The notes under the pieces were generated by a model. The model ran no database searches. It saw only the letters and a program-made list of their open reading frames with translations, and was not told where the DNA came from. Positions 7,844-17,100 of a DNA stretch of 39,870 nucleotides are shown one piece after another. The stretch's first letter is position 1, and each line of letters begins with the position of its first letter. Source of the DNA: an uncultured bacterium (GTDB taxonomy: Bacteria; Cyanobacteriota; Vampirovibrionia; Obscuribacterales; Obscuribacteraceae); assembly GCA_903835185.1 (NCBI GenBank), contig CAILLX010000233.1, forward strand, positions 1-39,870, given 5' to 3'. Position numbers and translations under genes: made by a program.

Positions 7844-8554
7844 TCACCTTAAGCCAACAACTGTAGAATAAGCAAAGTATGCACCGACCAGAATTATTGC
7901 CACGCCTGCTGCCTGCCGCATCATGACCATGGCACGCACCATTTTCTTGTTTTCTATCATTGTGCGCGCCATCCCCATCGACGTTCCAGCAAGAAGAATG
8001 AACACGCTGTGCCCAAGGGCATAAATCAAAAGGAGCATCCCACCATAAGGTACAGAGGCTCCAGAACCTGCCAGGTAGGTGAGCAGCACCACCAGGATAG
8101 GAGCTGCGCATGGCGCCGACACCACGCCGAAGAGCAGTCCAAGAATGAATGCTCCCAGTAACCCGCCAGTCTTGGGTAGAGCGATAGCTGGCGCAGGGAT
8201 GCTCACTGTCAAGACCCCCATCATGTGCAGCCCCATGACTGAACATACGCCAGCGACTACCCAGTTCCAGACGCCGGAGATATCACCATACATTTTCCCG
8301 CACAATGCCGCCACCATGCCCATGAAAGTAAACGTTACAGCCAGTCCGAATACGAACACCAGTGATAGAAAAAATGCTTGCAGCATGCTCGGACCGGACT
8401 CTTTACGCCCTGCCACCATGCTTATCATCAGCGGGATCGTGGCAAGCACGCACGGATTCGAGGCTGTTAAGCCTCCGCCTACAAACACAGCAACAATTGC
8501 CAGCCACGGGTTTGTGTGGATGTATTGTCCAGCATTATCGACAAATTGCTCCAT
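7844..8554 (-). CDS. CcdA/DsbD-beta-like transmembrane thiol-disulfide transporter
   Basis: A 236-residue inner-membrane protein with about six helices, the size of CcdA. The two family cysteines sit in ASNPC35 and in VVSAPC149AAP, the symmetric pair that shuttles electrons across the membrane. It would take reducing equivalents from a cytosolic thioredoxin and pass them to an extracytoplasmic thioredoxin-fold protein. Candidates for both partners are encoded immediately on either side. Start ATG at 8554; its ribosome-binding site overlaps the end of the small thioredoxin gene, with six bases between genes. Its place inside an arsenic operon, rather than a cytochrome c locus, suggests a role in arsenic-associated thiol chemistry, which is inference. 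Confidence 0.88.
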   Translation of the reverse strand: MEQFVDNAGQYIHTNPWLAIVAVFVGGGLTASNPCVLATIPLMISMVAGRKESGPSMLQAFFLSLVFVFGLAVTFTFMGMVAALCGKMYGDISGVWNWVVAGVCSVMGLHMMGVLTVSIPAPAIALPKTGGLLGAFILGLLFGVVSAPCAAPILVVLLTYLAGSGASVPYGGMLLLIYALGHSVFILLAGTSMGMARTMIENKKMVRAMVMMRQAAGVAIILVGAYFAYSTVVGLR

Positions 8555-8560
8555 CTCAAA

Positions 8561-8812
8561 TCACCCGTTATCGGCTGCAGCCATCGTAATCCAGGAGGCG
8601 ATCTCGGTAGACTTGGGAATTCTGCCCTCCGCCTTTACAGTGTTGTTTATGACAAGCGCCGGCAGCATCATCACCCCGTAGTCCAGGATGTCGGCAAGTC
8701 TTTCCACTTTTTCCAGCTCAGCAGATGTTCTCGATGTCGCCAGTGCTTTCTCAACCTCGGCATACAGCTTCTTGCACTTGTCACAGCCAGTTCCCAGAAC
8801 CTTGATTTGCAT
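8561..8812 (-). CDS. Small thioredoxin-like protein (thioredoxin_3 / redox-active disulfide type), CDKC site
   Basis: An 83-residue cytosolic protein of the small glutaredoxin-like thioredoxin family often found in arsenic operons. The first strand MQIKVLGTG leads into the redox site C10-D-K-C13. A likely cis-proline follows in YGVMMLPALVINN, before the terminal strand and helix. Start ATG at 8812 with GGGAGATGAA just upstream. It lies between arsR (63 bases upstream) and the ccdA-like gene (six bases downstream), making it the obvious cytosolic electron donor of a membrane thiol relay. It might alternatively act as a thiol reductant for arsenic species. Confidence 0.88.
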   Translation of the reverse strand: MQIKVLGTGCDKCKKLYAEVEKALATSRTSAELEKVERLADILDYGVMMLPALVINNTVKAEGRIPKSTEIASWITMAAADNG

Positions 8813-8875
8813 TTCATCTCCCTGTTGTTCAAGACATTACGGGCGGCCACACCGCAGCACTCATGAACAAGTGCG

Positions 8876-9175
8876 CTACGCATCCGCTGACCGTTCCTTC
8901 AGGATATTCCGGCAACACGCAAAAACCTTTACTACACATGGCGTGAGAAGGCTGTAATAGACCACATTTCCTTCGCGGCGGTCGTTGACAATCCCGTGTG
9001 CCCGGAGAACTGCCAGGTGTTTTGAGACAGTCGAGCAGTCAAGCTCGACAAGACTTGTTAAATCAGTTACGGAACACTCGCCACGGGATAGCCGGTCGAT
9101 GATGCAAAGGCGGGTTTCATTAGCCAGTGCCTTCAACACCCTCGCCTGCTTCCTGAATATCTCGTTGTCGTTCAT
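8876..9175 (-). CDS. arsR: ArsR/SmtB-family arsenic-responsive repressor
   Basis: A 99-residue winged-helix repressor. The recognition helix is ELDCSTVSKHLAVLR (44-58), followed by the wing RREGNVVYYSL. Cysteines lie in the DNA-binding helix (C47) and in a C-terminal group C80, C87, C88, with extra ones at C24 and C34. The classic ELCVCDL motif of E. coli ArsR is absent, so As(III) sensing probably uses C47 with the C-terminal cysteines. Metal binding should release the operator. The gene is third in its own operon, after arsA by 62 bases, so it would autoregulate from the promoter upstream of arsD. Confidence 0.93.
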   Translation of the reverse strand: MNDNEIFRKQARVLKALANETRLCIIDRLSRGECSVTDLTSLVELDCSTVSKHLAVLRAHGIVNDRREGNVVYYSLLTPCVVKVFACCRNILKERSADA

Positions 9176-9237
9176 AAATGTGCCTTGAAGTCATTAAGTA
9201 AGAGGTGGTCAATTGGACAGATTCTGGGACCCTGCAA

Positions 9238-11025
9238 TCATTGAGTGGACTCATACGCCGGTGCGGTCGGTTCGAGTACTGATGAGAGCCCGGCGCTTCC
9301 TGTGGGCACCCGGGTCAACCAGGGCACGATAGCCACACGTTTGGCGAGCCTGTCTGCAACTTCATTTATGTATCTCTGCTCATTGTCCTTGCGACTGGCG
9401 AGCACTGGGTCGGTGGTATCGACCGGAGTAAGACACTGGTTAATCACCCAGGCGAAGGGGAAAATCCCAGCCCGAGCGAGATCTCCCTGCAGCCGCTCAG
9501 CTTCATGCACCGGGGTTGCCTCAGGCAGGGTTACAATCAGGATTCGGGTAAACGTGTGATTGCGCAGTCTCGGCAGCAGTTGCCGGACAGTTTCGGGCAT
9601 CTCTGTAGACTGTCTGAGCACTTCACGGTGGTAAGCCTCGGCGGCATCAAGCAGGAGAATTGTATGTCCTGTCGGGGCAGTGTCCAGCACTACAAAACCA
9701 TCCGTACCGCAGGCAACCTTGCCTGCAAATGCACGGAACACCGCAATTTCCTCTGTGCAGGGAGAGCGAAGATCCTCAGCAAGCAGCGCCCGCCCCTGCT
9801 CGTCAAGATCCTTGCCAGCAGTGCTCACCACCTCATCGGAGTATGCTTTTGTCTCCTGCTCCGCGTCGATGTGGCTCACAGTCATCCCGTCGGGGAGGCT
9901 GTCGAGTATCCATAACAAGTGCGCAGCCGGGTCGGTTGTACTGAGATGTACCATGTGTCCACGCCGCGCCAGTTCCATGGCGATTGCTGCGGCAATGGTT
10001 GTTTTTCCTACACCGCCCTTGCCCATGGTCATGATTACACCGCGGCCGGCGCGCTCCAACTCCTCAACAAGCGACATGAGCGGTGGAAATGTTCTTGCTG
10101 GTGTTAAGGCGGTCCTGGTGCTCAATGAAGTCGGCACTTTGCCGAAAACAGTTCGTAGCGCGTCAGCCCCGAGCAGCGCTTGTGGGTTCAGTGGGATTTC
10201 CTGCCGCGATAATTCGGACAGTGCAGCAGGCATGCTAGCAAGGGCTTCTTGCTGTCGCCGCTCGAATTTGGATGCCACCGGGTCGTCCGGCCTGCTGGTC
10301 TTGAATATCCCATTAAGCACCAGGCACTGATTCTGCATGCCAAGCTCACGAAGCTCTTTGCTGCTGCGATCCGCTTCCCTTAGCGCGACAACCTCGGGCC
10401 GACTTACCAGGACAAGAGTGGTGCGCAGTGGATTGCAAAGCGCCTTTACAGATTCCTGGTAGAAGACCTGCTGTTTCTCAAGAGCAGCTAGCGGACCGAG
10501 GCATGATGTTCCTGTCGTGTTTGTCTCGATAAATGACGACCACGCGGCCGGCAACGAAAGCAGGCGCAACGTGTGTCCCGTCGGCGCCGTGTCGAATACA
10601 ACATGGTCATAAGCCGCGGTCTGCTCCGCTTTACCAAGTAAGCAGGTAAACTCATCGAAGGCCGCTATTTCCAATGTGCATGAGCCCGAGAGCTGCTCTT
10701 CCATGTTCTCCAGCGTCTCTGCAGGCAAAATACCACGGTAAGGCTCTATCACTCGTTGGCGATATCGTGCTGCAGCTTCTTCCGGATCGATGTTCATCGC
10801 GTTGAGTCGATTTACTCCCGGAACTGCGGTGGGCGCAGAGCCAAGCCGCACACCGAGCACCTCGTCGAGATTCGAGGCCGGGTCGGTACTGACCATAAGG
10901 ACTCGCAGCCCCCTGTCAGTAAGAGCAATTGCGGTTGCACATGATATTGAGGTTTTGCCTACACCACCCTTGCCTGTGAAGAACAGATAACGGGTTGGTT
11001 TGTCGATAAGACTAAAGGTACTCAT
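9238..11025 (-). CDS. arsA: ArsA arsenite-stimulated ATPase
   Basis: A 595-residue protein with two homologous nucleotide-binding halves, matching full-length ArsA (about 583 residues in E. coli). P-loops GKGGVGKT lie at 18-25 and 335-342, and signal-transduction motifs DTAPTGHT occur in both halves. All three cysteines known to bind As(III)/Sb(III) in ArsA are conserved: C116 in LSGSCTLEIAAF, C175 in TSCLGPLA, and C423 in LRSPCTEEIAVF. It accepts metalloid from ArsD and drives efflux; here the membrane partner is ACR3 rather than ArsB. Start ATG at 11025 with GAAAGAAG upstream; 62 bases follow arsD. Confidence 0.97.
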   Translation of the reverse strand: MSTFSLIDKPTRYLFFTGKGGVGKTSISCATAIALTDRGLRVLMVSTDPASNLDEVLGVRLGSAPTAVPGVNRLNAMNIDPEEAAARYRQRVIEPYRGILPAETLENMEEQLSGSCTLEIAAFDEFTCLLGKAEQTAAYDHVVFDTAPTGHTLRLLSLPAAWSSFIETNTTGTSCLGPLAALEKQQVFYQESVKALCNPLRTTLVLVSRPEVVALREADRSSKELRELGMQNQCLVLNGIFKTSRPDDPVASKFERRQQEALASMPAALSELSRQEIPLNPQALLGADALRTVFGKVPTSLSTRTALTPARTFPPLMSLVEELERAGRGVIMTMGKGGVGKTTIAAAIAMELARRGHMVHLSTTDPAAHLLWILDSLPDGMTVSHIDAEQETKAYSDEVVSTAGKDLDEQGRALLAEDLRSPCTEEIAVFRAFAGKVACGTDGFVVLDTAPTGHTILLLDAAEAYHREVLRQSTEMPETVRQLLPRLRNHTFTRILIVTLPEATPVHEAERLQGDLARAGIFPFAWVINQCLTPVDTTDPVLASRKDNEQRYINEVADRLAKRVAIVPWLTRVPTGSAGLSSVLEPTAPAYESTQ

Positions 11026-11087
11026 GTCTTCTTTCCCAATTCTGGCAGGTGTGCTTCTTCTGCATAACTATCTGCCTCAGGCATGCT

Positions 11088-11516
11088 TTAGCCGGAACAA
11101 CAGGACGAACCCTTGTTTGGCTTCTTATCGGACGGCTCCTCTTTGTCTGGCGGGGATTGAGCGCAGCAGGGCGAGCGCCGAGCGGCAGGCTTGTCCTGTA
11201 CACCGCTGCCGGACTCATTAAGCCCCGAAAGGCTAGCCAGCTCCTCGCGGCTTGGGTATCGACCTTTGCACGCGACCTGTCTGTTGACCAGGGTAAGCGG
11301 CAGACAGGCGTTGCCATCGGTCTCCAGCGCTTCCCGTACAACCGGGTTGTTGGCAAATGCAGCCGGCTGCTGGGAAACGTTGTAGCGTTCCACTTCTACA
11401 CCCTGGCGCCCCAACCACTCCAGGTCGGCTGCAAAACACACCAATTCGGGCTTGATTGCTGGACCACAGATACCTGTCGGGCAGCACATTGGTGGATCGA
11501 ATACTTGAACCTTCAT
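11088..11516 (-). CDS. arsD: ArsD arsenic metallochaperone/repressor
   Basis: A 142-residue ArsD, first gene of the arsenic operon. The metallochaperone site C11-C12-x4-C17 sits in the N-terminal DPPMCC...GIC segment. Two further vicinal pairs, C117-C118 and C139-C140, are in a low-complexity Pro/Lys/Glu tail, matching the cysteine layout of E. coli ArsD with a longer tail. ArsD hands As(III) to ArsA and can act as a weak repressor. Start ATG at 11516 with a strong GGAGGAGAG site. A leader of about 210 bases separates it from the candidate promoter. Confidence 0.95.
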   Translation of the reverse strand: MKVQVFDPPMCCPTGICGPAIKPELVCFAADLEWLGRQGVEVERYNVSQQPAAFANNPVVREALETDGNACLPLTLVNRQVACKGRYPSREELASLSGLNESGSGVQDKPAARRSPCCAQSPPDKEEPSDKKPNKGSSCCSG

Positions 11517-11850
11517 CTTGGACTCTCCTCCTTGTCCCGGGATGCAGCTAGGACTTTGTCCTATTGCACCGCGTCAGAACTGCCAATACCCGTTCCAACC
11601 AGCTGCTTCCCGGTGGGATGCTCTACTGGCTGGTTGTTGAACCACTTTCCGTTGCAGGAAACCAGAGTTATCCTGCGCTGTACCATCCCGCGGTACTTTG
11701 GAAAACGGATGTTTTTGCTGGCACGGATACACTAAGCATATGGCAATATGGCCATATTGTCAAACCGGAGTACAGCTGCATTACTGAAACTGATGCGAAA
11801 GGGCAATTAGTCCTATGCACAGCCAGAGCTCTTGTTGAGGCGACTGAGTG
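11517..11850. other. Upstream regulatory region of the arsenic operon; no gene
   Basis: The gap between arsD and the end of the TolC-like gene holds no credible coding sequence. It contains the candidate ars promoter with its palindrome (11735-11763) and an 8-bp inverted repeat, CAACCAGC (11596-11603) and GCTGGTTG (11629-11636), in the presumed leader. Confidence 0.6.
11735..11763 (-). promoter_or_regulatory. Candidate arsenic-operon promoter with embedded operator palindrome
   Basis: Read on the minus strand, a perfect -35 TTGACA (11763-11758) is followed by a 17-base spacer and TATGCT (11740-11735) as -10, pointing at arsD. The spacer and the end of the -35 box contain the perfect 16-bp palindrome CAATATGGCCATATTG (11744-11759). 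A symmetric site overlapping the polymerase site is what an ArsR dimer would need to block transcription. Confidence 0.6.
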
Positions 11851-13884
11851 CTATTGCCTGAGCGGAGTCGTTGCAGTCAGAGTATCGAGGGTCATCCTGC
11901 CCATGGAATGCAGAAGCTCTGCCTGGGCGACATTGAACTTTATGATGGCATTGGCTTTAGCAATGAGCGCGTCAGTGTAGTTGCGTTGAGCTTGGATGAG
12001 TTCAAGATAGGTGCCAACACCATCTTTTAAACGTACAACTGCTACACGCAAACCCTCTTCGGCAAACCGGACAGCATCAGTCGTTTCGATAATCAAGTTC
12101 TCGGCTGCCATAGATGAGAGATAGGCATCACGAACTTCCTGATAAATCTTGGCAAGATTGCGATTAAAGTCGAGTTGTGCTTTTCTGGCTTGCCAGCGAG
12201 CTGACTGAACTTGAGCTATCTCAGGAACAGCCATTCCGCCTAAGGTGTAAGTCACATCTACTCCAATTTCAAAGAGCGATCTCATTGTCCATGAGGTCTG
12301 TCCGGAAGAGACATTAGTTAATGGCAAGCTGGCAGCTGAGCTGATTGAGCCCACTCCTACACCGGTACTGCTCAAAGGTGTTGATTGCTGGCTGCTGAGG
12401 AAAGATGATTCAGATCGACCGTTGGTACCTGAGCCGATGATGCTTCCAGTAGCAGAGACAACTGGAAGAAGGCTGGCCTGTGCAACCTTGACTGCATCCT
12501 TGGCAGCAAGGCGCAGCTGCTCGTAGCGTTTTAGCTCCGGGCGGTTGTCTATGGCAATCTTAATCAGATCAGCTGCACTTAAACTGTTGTCGATGAGACG
12601 AACTTTTGTCACCTGCCTGTCGCGGAGAAGAAGGTCAATGTCAGTGTCAGCGTTGAGAGCTGTGGCCAGATTGACTGCAGATTGTCTGCGCTCCACCTGT
12701 TGTGTTATCAGGTGTTGCCTGTCTGCGGACAGCTCGTACTTGGCTTGCAAGACATCCAGCTGTGTGTTGACGCCGTTGTCGAAAAGATCTTGTTGAACGA
12801 CTACGAGTCCTTGAGCCACTTCAACTGCTTTGACCCTGATCTGCAACATGACGTCGTTGTATGCCAGACTGTAATACAACCTGGTGGCATCCAGGAGAAT
12901 GTCGTTAGTAGTGCCTTTTAAGAAGTATTGAGAAGCCTTGTATTCATGCTTGTTTTGCAAAGCGCCATAAAGGATGCTTCCACCTTTGAAAAGATACTGG
13001 GTAAAGCTGTTGCTTGTAGTCAAAAACGGGTTCTTAATAGGAATAACTACTCCTGCCGGACTGGCATAATGTCCGTTTAGACCTGCATAATTGACGTCAT
13101 TGTTTAAATTTGGCAGAAATTGACCAAGAGCCCCATAGTACTGCCACTTGCTTGACTCCATATTGGCGTGCGAGATTTTGATAGTGAGGTTGTTGGCTAG
13201 GGCTGTAGAGAGCACTTCACGCAAGCCGATGTCGTGCTCTGAGCTGGCATCGAGCCGCAGCGGCGATAGCTTCTTATCCAGGCGTATGAGCGCTGTAAGT
13301 AGCGGTGGTTTTACAACCACCTGCTCTGGATCAACTATGATTGCGCCACTGTTTATGGTGGCTTCTGTGACGACTTTTTGCAGCTCCTCTTCAGCCTGCT
13401 TGTCTAGATGGGTTTGTGGGGCTCTCATGGCAGGAGGAGTGGTTGTTGCATAGGCTGGTGCTGGACCCGGTGCCTGTGGGACTGACAGTTGTAACGGAGA
13501 AGCAGGCGGCTTGGTACCGAAGTCTTGTGGCGAACCTGCAGTTTGAGTTGCACCGGTTGACTGTCTTGTGTTGGCGGGCTGGTTAGCGCTAGTAGTCTGG
13601 CTCGTGTCGGCTGGCTGGCTTGTGCTGGAAGACTGATTTGCTGCGATGCGTATGTTTCTGTCAGGCAGCTTGTTTGCATTGCCGCTCTTGCAGTATCCAA
13701 TTGAAAAGGGTGTGATTCTTCCAGGACGACAGTTTGACTGCTGCCCGGTCGCGCCGTAGGCGCGTGCTGTTGTAAATGAGCCGCACCAACTGAAAAAACT
13801 GGAGCACAAATAAAGGAGGCATGTCAGTAAGCAACCTGTACTTACCCGGTGACTGTGCTTAGTGTAAGAAGAGCTACACTTCAT
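11851..13884 (-). CDS. TolC-family outer-membrane efflux channel
   Basis: A 677-residue outer-membrane factor that would form the exit duct of the RND pump encoded divergently. After a long signal region (to about residue 42) comes a Ser/Thr/Gln/Pro-rich segment with repeated SQPAD/NQPAN-like units. The two OEP repeats of TolC proteins follow, with the long helices seen in DVLQAKYELSADRQHLITQQVERRQ and, near the end, YLELIQAQRNYTDALIAKANAIIKFNVAQAELLHSMG. I start it at ATG 13884, ahead of the signal peptide and with AGGA about 12 bases upstream; a TTG at 13980 would add 32 residues of no recognisable character. It is longer than typical TolC because of the N-terminal linker. Confidence 0.88.
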   Translation of the reverse strand: MKCSSSYTKHSHRVSTGCLLTCLLYLCSSFFSWCGSFTTARAYGATGQQSNCRPGRITPFSIGYCKSGNANKLPDRNIRIAANQSSSTSQPADTSQTTSANQPANTRQSTGATQTAGSPQDFGTKPPASPLQLSVPQAPGPAPAYATTTPPAMRAPQTHLDKQAEEELQKVVTEATINSGAIIVDPEQVVVKPPLLTALIRLDKKLSPLRLDASSEHDIGLREVLSTALANNLTIKISHANMESSKWQYYGALGQFLPNLNNDVNYAGLNGHYASPAGVVIPIKNPFLTTSNSFTQYLFKGGSILYGALQNKHEYKASQYFLKGTTNDILLDATRLYYSLAYNDVMLQIRVKAVEVAQGLVVVQQDLFDNGVNTQLDVLQAKYELSADRQHLITQQVERRQSAVNLATALNADTDIDLLLRDRQVTKVRLIDNSLSAADLIKIAIDNRPELKRYEQLRLAAKDAVKVAQASLLPVVSATGSIIGSGTNGRSESSFLSSQQSTPLSSTGVGVGSISSAASLPLTNVSSGQTSWTMRSLFEIGVDVTYTLGGMAVPEIAQVQSARWQARKAQLDFNRNLAKIYQEVRDAYLSSMAAENLIIETTDAVRFAEEGLRVAVVRLKDGVGTYLELIQAQRNYTDALIAKANAIIKFNVAQAELLHSMGRMTLDTLTATTPLRQ

Positions 13885-14126
13885 ATCGGAATGAGTCTTC
13901 CTGTGATCGTTACAACTGGGCAGCTGTAGTCCGAAATTAGTCCAGTTTGTGTTTGTCTGCTTCAAGCTTGAGGATTCCAAGTGTGGATGCGCTCATGTAA
14001 TTCAAGAGTTCAAGTATAAATGAAGGTCCGACCCCCTTAGGTGACTTTATTCTAGTAGACGATTAGTGCCGAGTTCTGGCACAATCGATGGCATGTCCGA
14101 AAATTAGAGGTAGCCAAGTATCAAGT

Positions 14127-17100
14127 ATGTGGATTGTCGAGCTAGCGCTGCGCCGCCCGCATACTTTTATAGTGCTGTCCATTACTATCGCCTTGTTCGG
14201 AGTAATCTCAATCTTCCGGATGCCGATAGATATATTTCCGAACATTGATGTTCCGGTTGTCAGTTGTGTCTGGACTTACACCGGTATGTCGGCTTATGAC
14301 ATGGAGAATCTTGTTACCAGCGTTACTGAAAAGGCGCTGACTTCAACAGTCAACGGTATCCAGCACATCGAGTCGATGTCGCTGGCTAATATGAGTATCA
14401 TCAAAGTTTATCTTCAGAAAGGGACTCCGGTGGGTGAGGCGGTGGCTATGGTCACATCTGTTGGCAGCGCTATCAGGCGCCAGCTGCCCCGGGGGATTAA
14501 CCCACCGTTTGTGACAGCGTCTTCGGCAACAGATGTGCCGGTAATTCAGCTTGGACTAGAGAGCGACACTTTATCTGAAGCGGAGCTGTTCGACATTGCC
14601 AATAATATTGTGCGCAACCAGTTGGCCACAGTGCAGGGTACGATTACGCCTTTTCCTTACGGTGGCAAGTTTCGCCAGGTAATGGTTGATCTTGATCCGC
14701 TCCAGCTGAGAGCCTATGGGCTTTCGGCCAACAATGTAGTCAAAGCTATTAACGCAGGTAATGTCATTCATCCTTGCGGCACGATCAAGATGGGCACCTA
14801 TGAGTACATTACGGTGCTCAACGACATGCCTCGTGAAATTGACGAACTTAACGGTATTCCCATTAAGACGCTTAATGGGAATACCGTATTTGTCAAGGAT
14901 GTGGCTCAAGTTCATGATGGCTATCAGCCGCAGCTGAATATTGTCAATCTGGACGGGCACAGGGCTGTTCTTTTTAACGTTCTTAAAGCCGGTCAGGCTT
15001 CCACTCTTGCTGTTACTGCAGGCGTAAGAGAAATGCTCGAACGTATTAGAGCTATTGTTCCTCAAGCCTGCCATATTCGCATTCTCACAGATCAATCTAT
15101 ATTTGTTCGAGACTGTGTGGCTGATGTGGTACAAGAGGCTGTCATAGCTGCCGGGCTTACTGCTCTTATGATGCTGGCTCTTTTAGGAAGCTGGCGGAGC
15201 ACAGTGATTGTTGCCATTTCGATACCGCTGGCAATACTGTCGGCCATTATCGGTCTTAATGTCTTCGGGCAGACAATCAATTCAATGACTCTGGGCGGTC
15301 TGGCTCTGGCAGTGGGGATGCTTGTCGACGATGCTACTGTAGCTATTGAAAATATCCATCGCCATCTTGATATGGGCAAGACAATTGAAGCTGCTATCCT
15401 GGATGGTTCTGAGCAGGTTGCTCTTCCGGCGCTGGTCTCCACATTATCCATTTGCATCGTTTTTGTTCCTTTGCTGCTACTGTCGGAACCGTCGCGCTCT
15501 CTTTTTGTGCCGCTTGGAATGTCGGTTGTGCTTGCCATGATGGCTTCTTATGGGCTGTCCAGAACTTTAGTGCCGCTTATGGCCAAGGCTTTGTTGTCTG
15601 TCAGGCATGGAGCAACTGCGGCGCCTGGTTCCGGACAAGATGATGAAACGCAACCTGTTGTCCGAACGCATCTGGCTCTGCCCTCGCAGAGCTCTCAGCC
15701 TGCAGACCTGTGGGCTAAGATAACGGCAATATTGAGCCGCATTCACCGCTGGATCGATTCTCATTTTGAAGCTGTGCGCAAGCATTATGGTGCAGCTCTG
15801 GCATGGGTCCTTGACCATCCGCGCACAGGGGTGGCTCTCTTTCTCGGCTTTTATGCCCTGTCCAGTGTTCTCTATTTTTCCATTGGCAAGGATTTCTTTC
15901 CGGCTATTGATGCCGGGTTGTTACGTTTGCATGTCAATGCGCACGGTGGAATGCGCATTGAGGAGACAGAGCGTACTTTTAAGAAGATTGAGCGTTCTCT
16001 GGCAACTTTAGTTCCTGCCCGCGATCTTTCTGCTATTGCCGACAATATAGGCATGCCGGTAAACGGCATAAATTATGCTTATTCAGACAGCCAGACTATC
16101 AGTCCTGCAGATGGAGAGATCCTCGTCACTCTTAGCGAGCACAAAAGTCATCCCACTGTTTACTATCAAAAGGCGATTCGGCAGATGTTGAATCATGATT
16201 ATCCTGAGTGTAGTTACTACTTTCAGCCCGCCGATATAGTGACTCAGATTCTCAATGCCGGACTGCCGGCTCCCATAGATGTTAAAGTGCGCGGTATGGA
16301 CAAGCAAGCCAACTATCACATCGCTCAGGAGATGAAGCGTGAAATTGAGAAGATACCAGGGGCGGTTGATGTCTGTTTGCATCAGGTAACAGATGTGCCA
16401 CATTTTGGCTTTGAAGTTGATCGCATTCGTGCCAAGCAGGTAGGGCTGACCCAGCAAGATATCTCCAATTCACTTTTGATTCAACTTTCGTCCAGCTTTC
16501 AAACGCAGCCTAATTTTTGGCTCAATACTGCCAACGGCACCACATACAACCTGGCGGCTCAGGCACCGCAGTACCGGCTCGCCTCGCTTGACGACCTGCG
16601 CAACATTCCTGTCACTTCTTCCAGTGTCAAGGCTGACAAGTTGCAACCTGAGCTGTTGATGAACCTGGCGACCCCCAGTCGTAGCTCTTATCCTGCAGTG
16701 GTGAACCATTTAAATGTGGCGCCTGTCTTCGATATTTATGCATCCTGCCAGGGGCGCGATTTAGGCGGTGTGGCAGATGAGGTTAAAGGCATAATTGCCA
16801 GACATATGAAAACCTCACCGCGTGGGACATTTATGCGCATATGCGGACAGGTGCTGAGTATGGAGATGGCCTATGCTGCTCTTCTGCTCGGTCTGCTTTT
16901 TGCAGTGGTCCTTGTTTATCTTCTTTTAGTAGTGAATTTTCAGTCGTGGCTCGATCCGCTCATTATTCTCATGGCTATACCCGGGGCATTTACAGGCATA
17001 TTGTGGAGCCTGTTTGTCTGCCAGACCAATTTCAGTATTCCGGCGCTTATGGGGACAATCATGACTGTTGGTGTTGCTTCAGCCAACAGTATCCTTATGG

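Noticed and set aside
7833..8246. N-terminal extension of the exported thioredoxin-like gene
   Set aside because: The extension is read antiphase through the ccdA-like gene, has low-quality composition, and the signal peptide plus ribosome-binding site fix the start at 7832.
11049..11735. 228-codon open frame antisense to arsD
   Set aside because: It runs opposite the well-supported arsD and through the operon's promoter region; Cys/Leu/Arg-rich composition without any motif.
14571..15538. Long open frames antisense to the RND genes
   Set aside because: They are shadows of strongly conserved RND coding sequence, with no recognisable domains or ribosome-binding sites. The same holds for those opposite 17747-20769 and opposite the fusion-protein gene.
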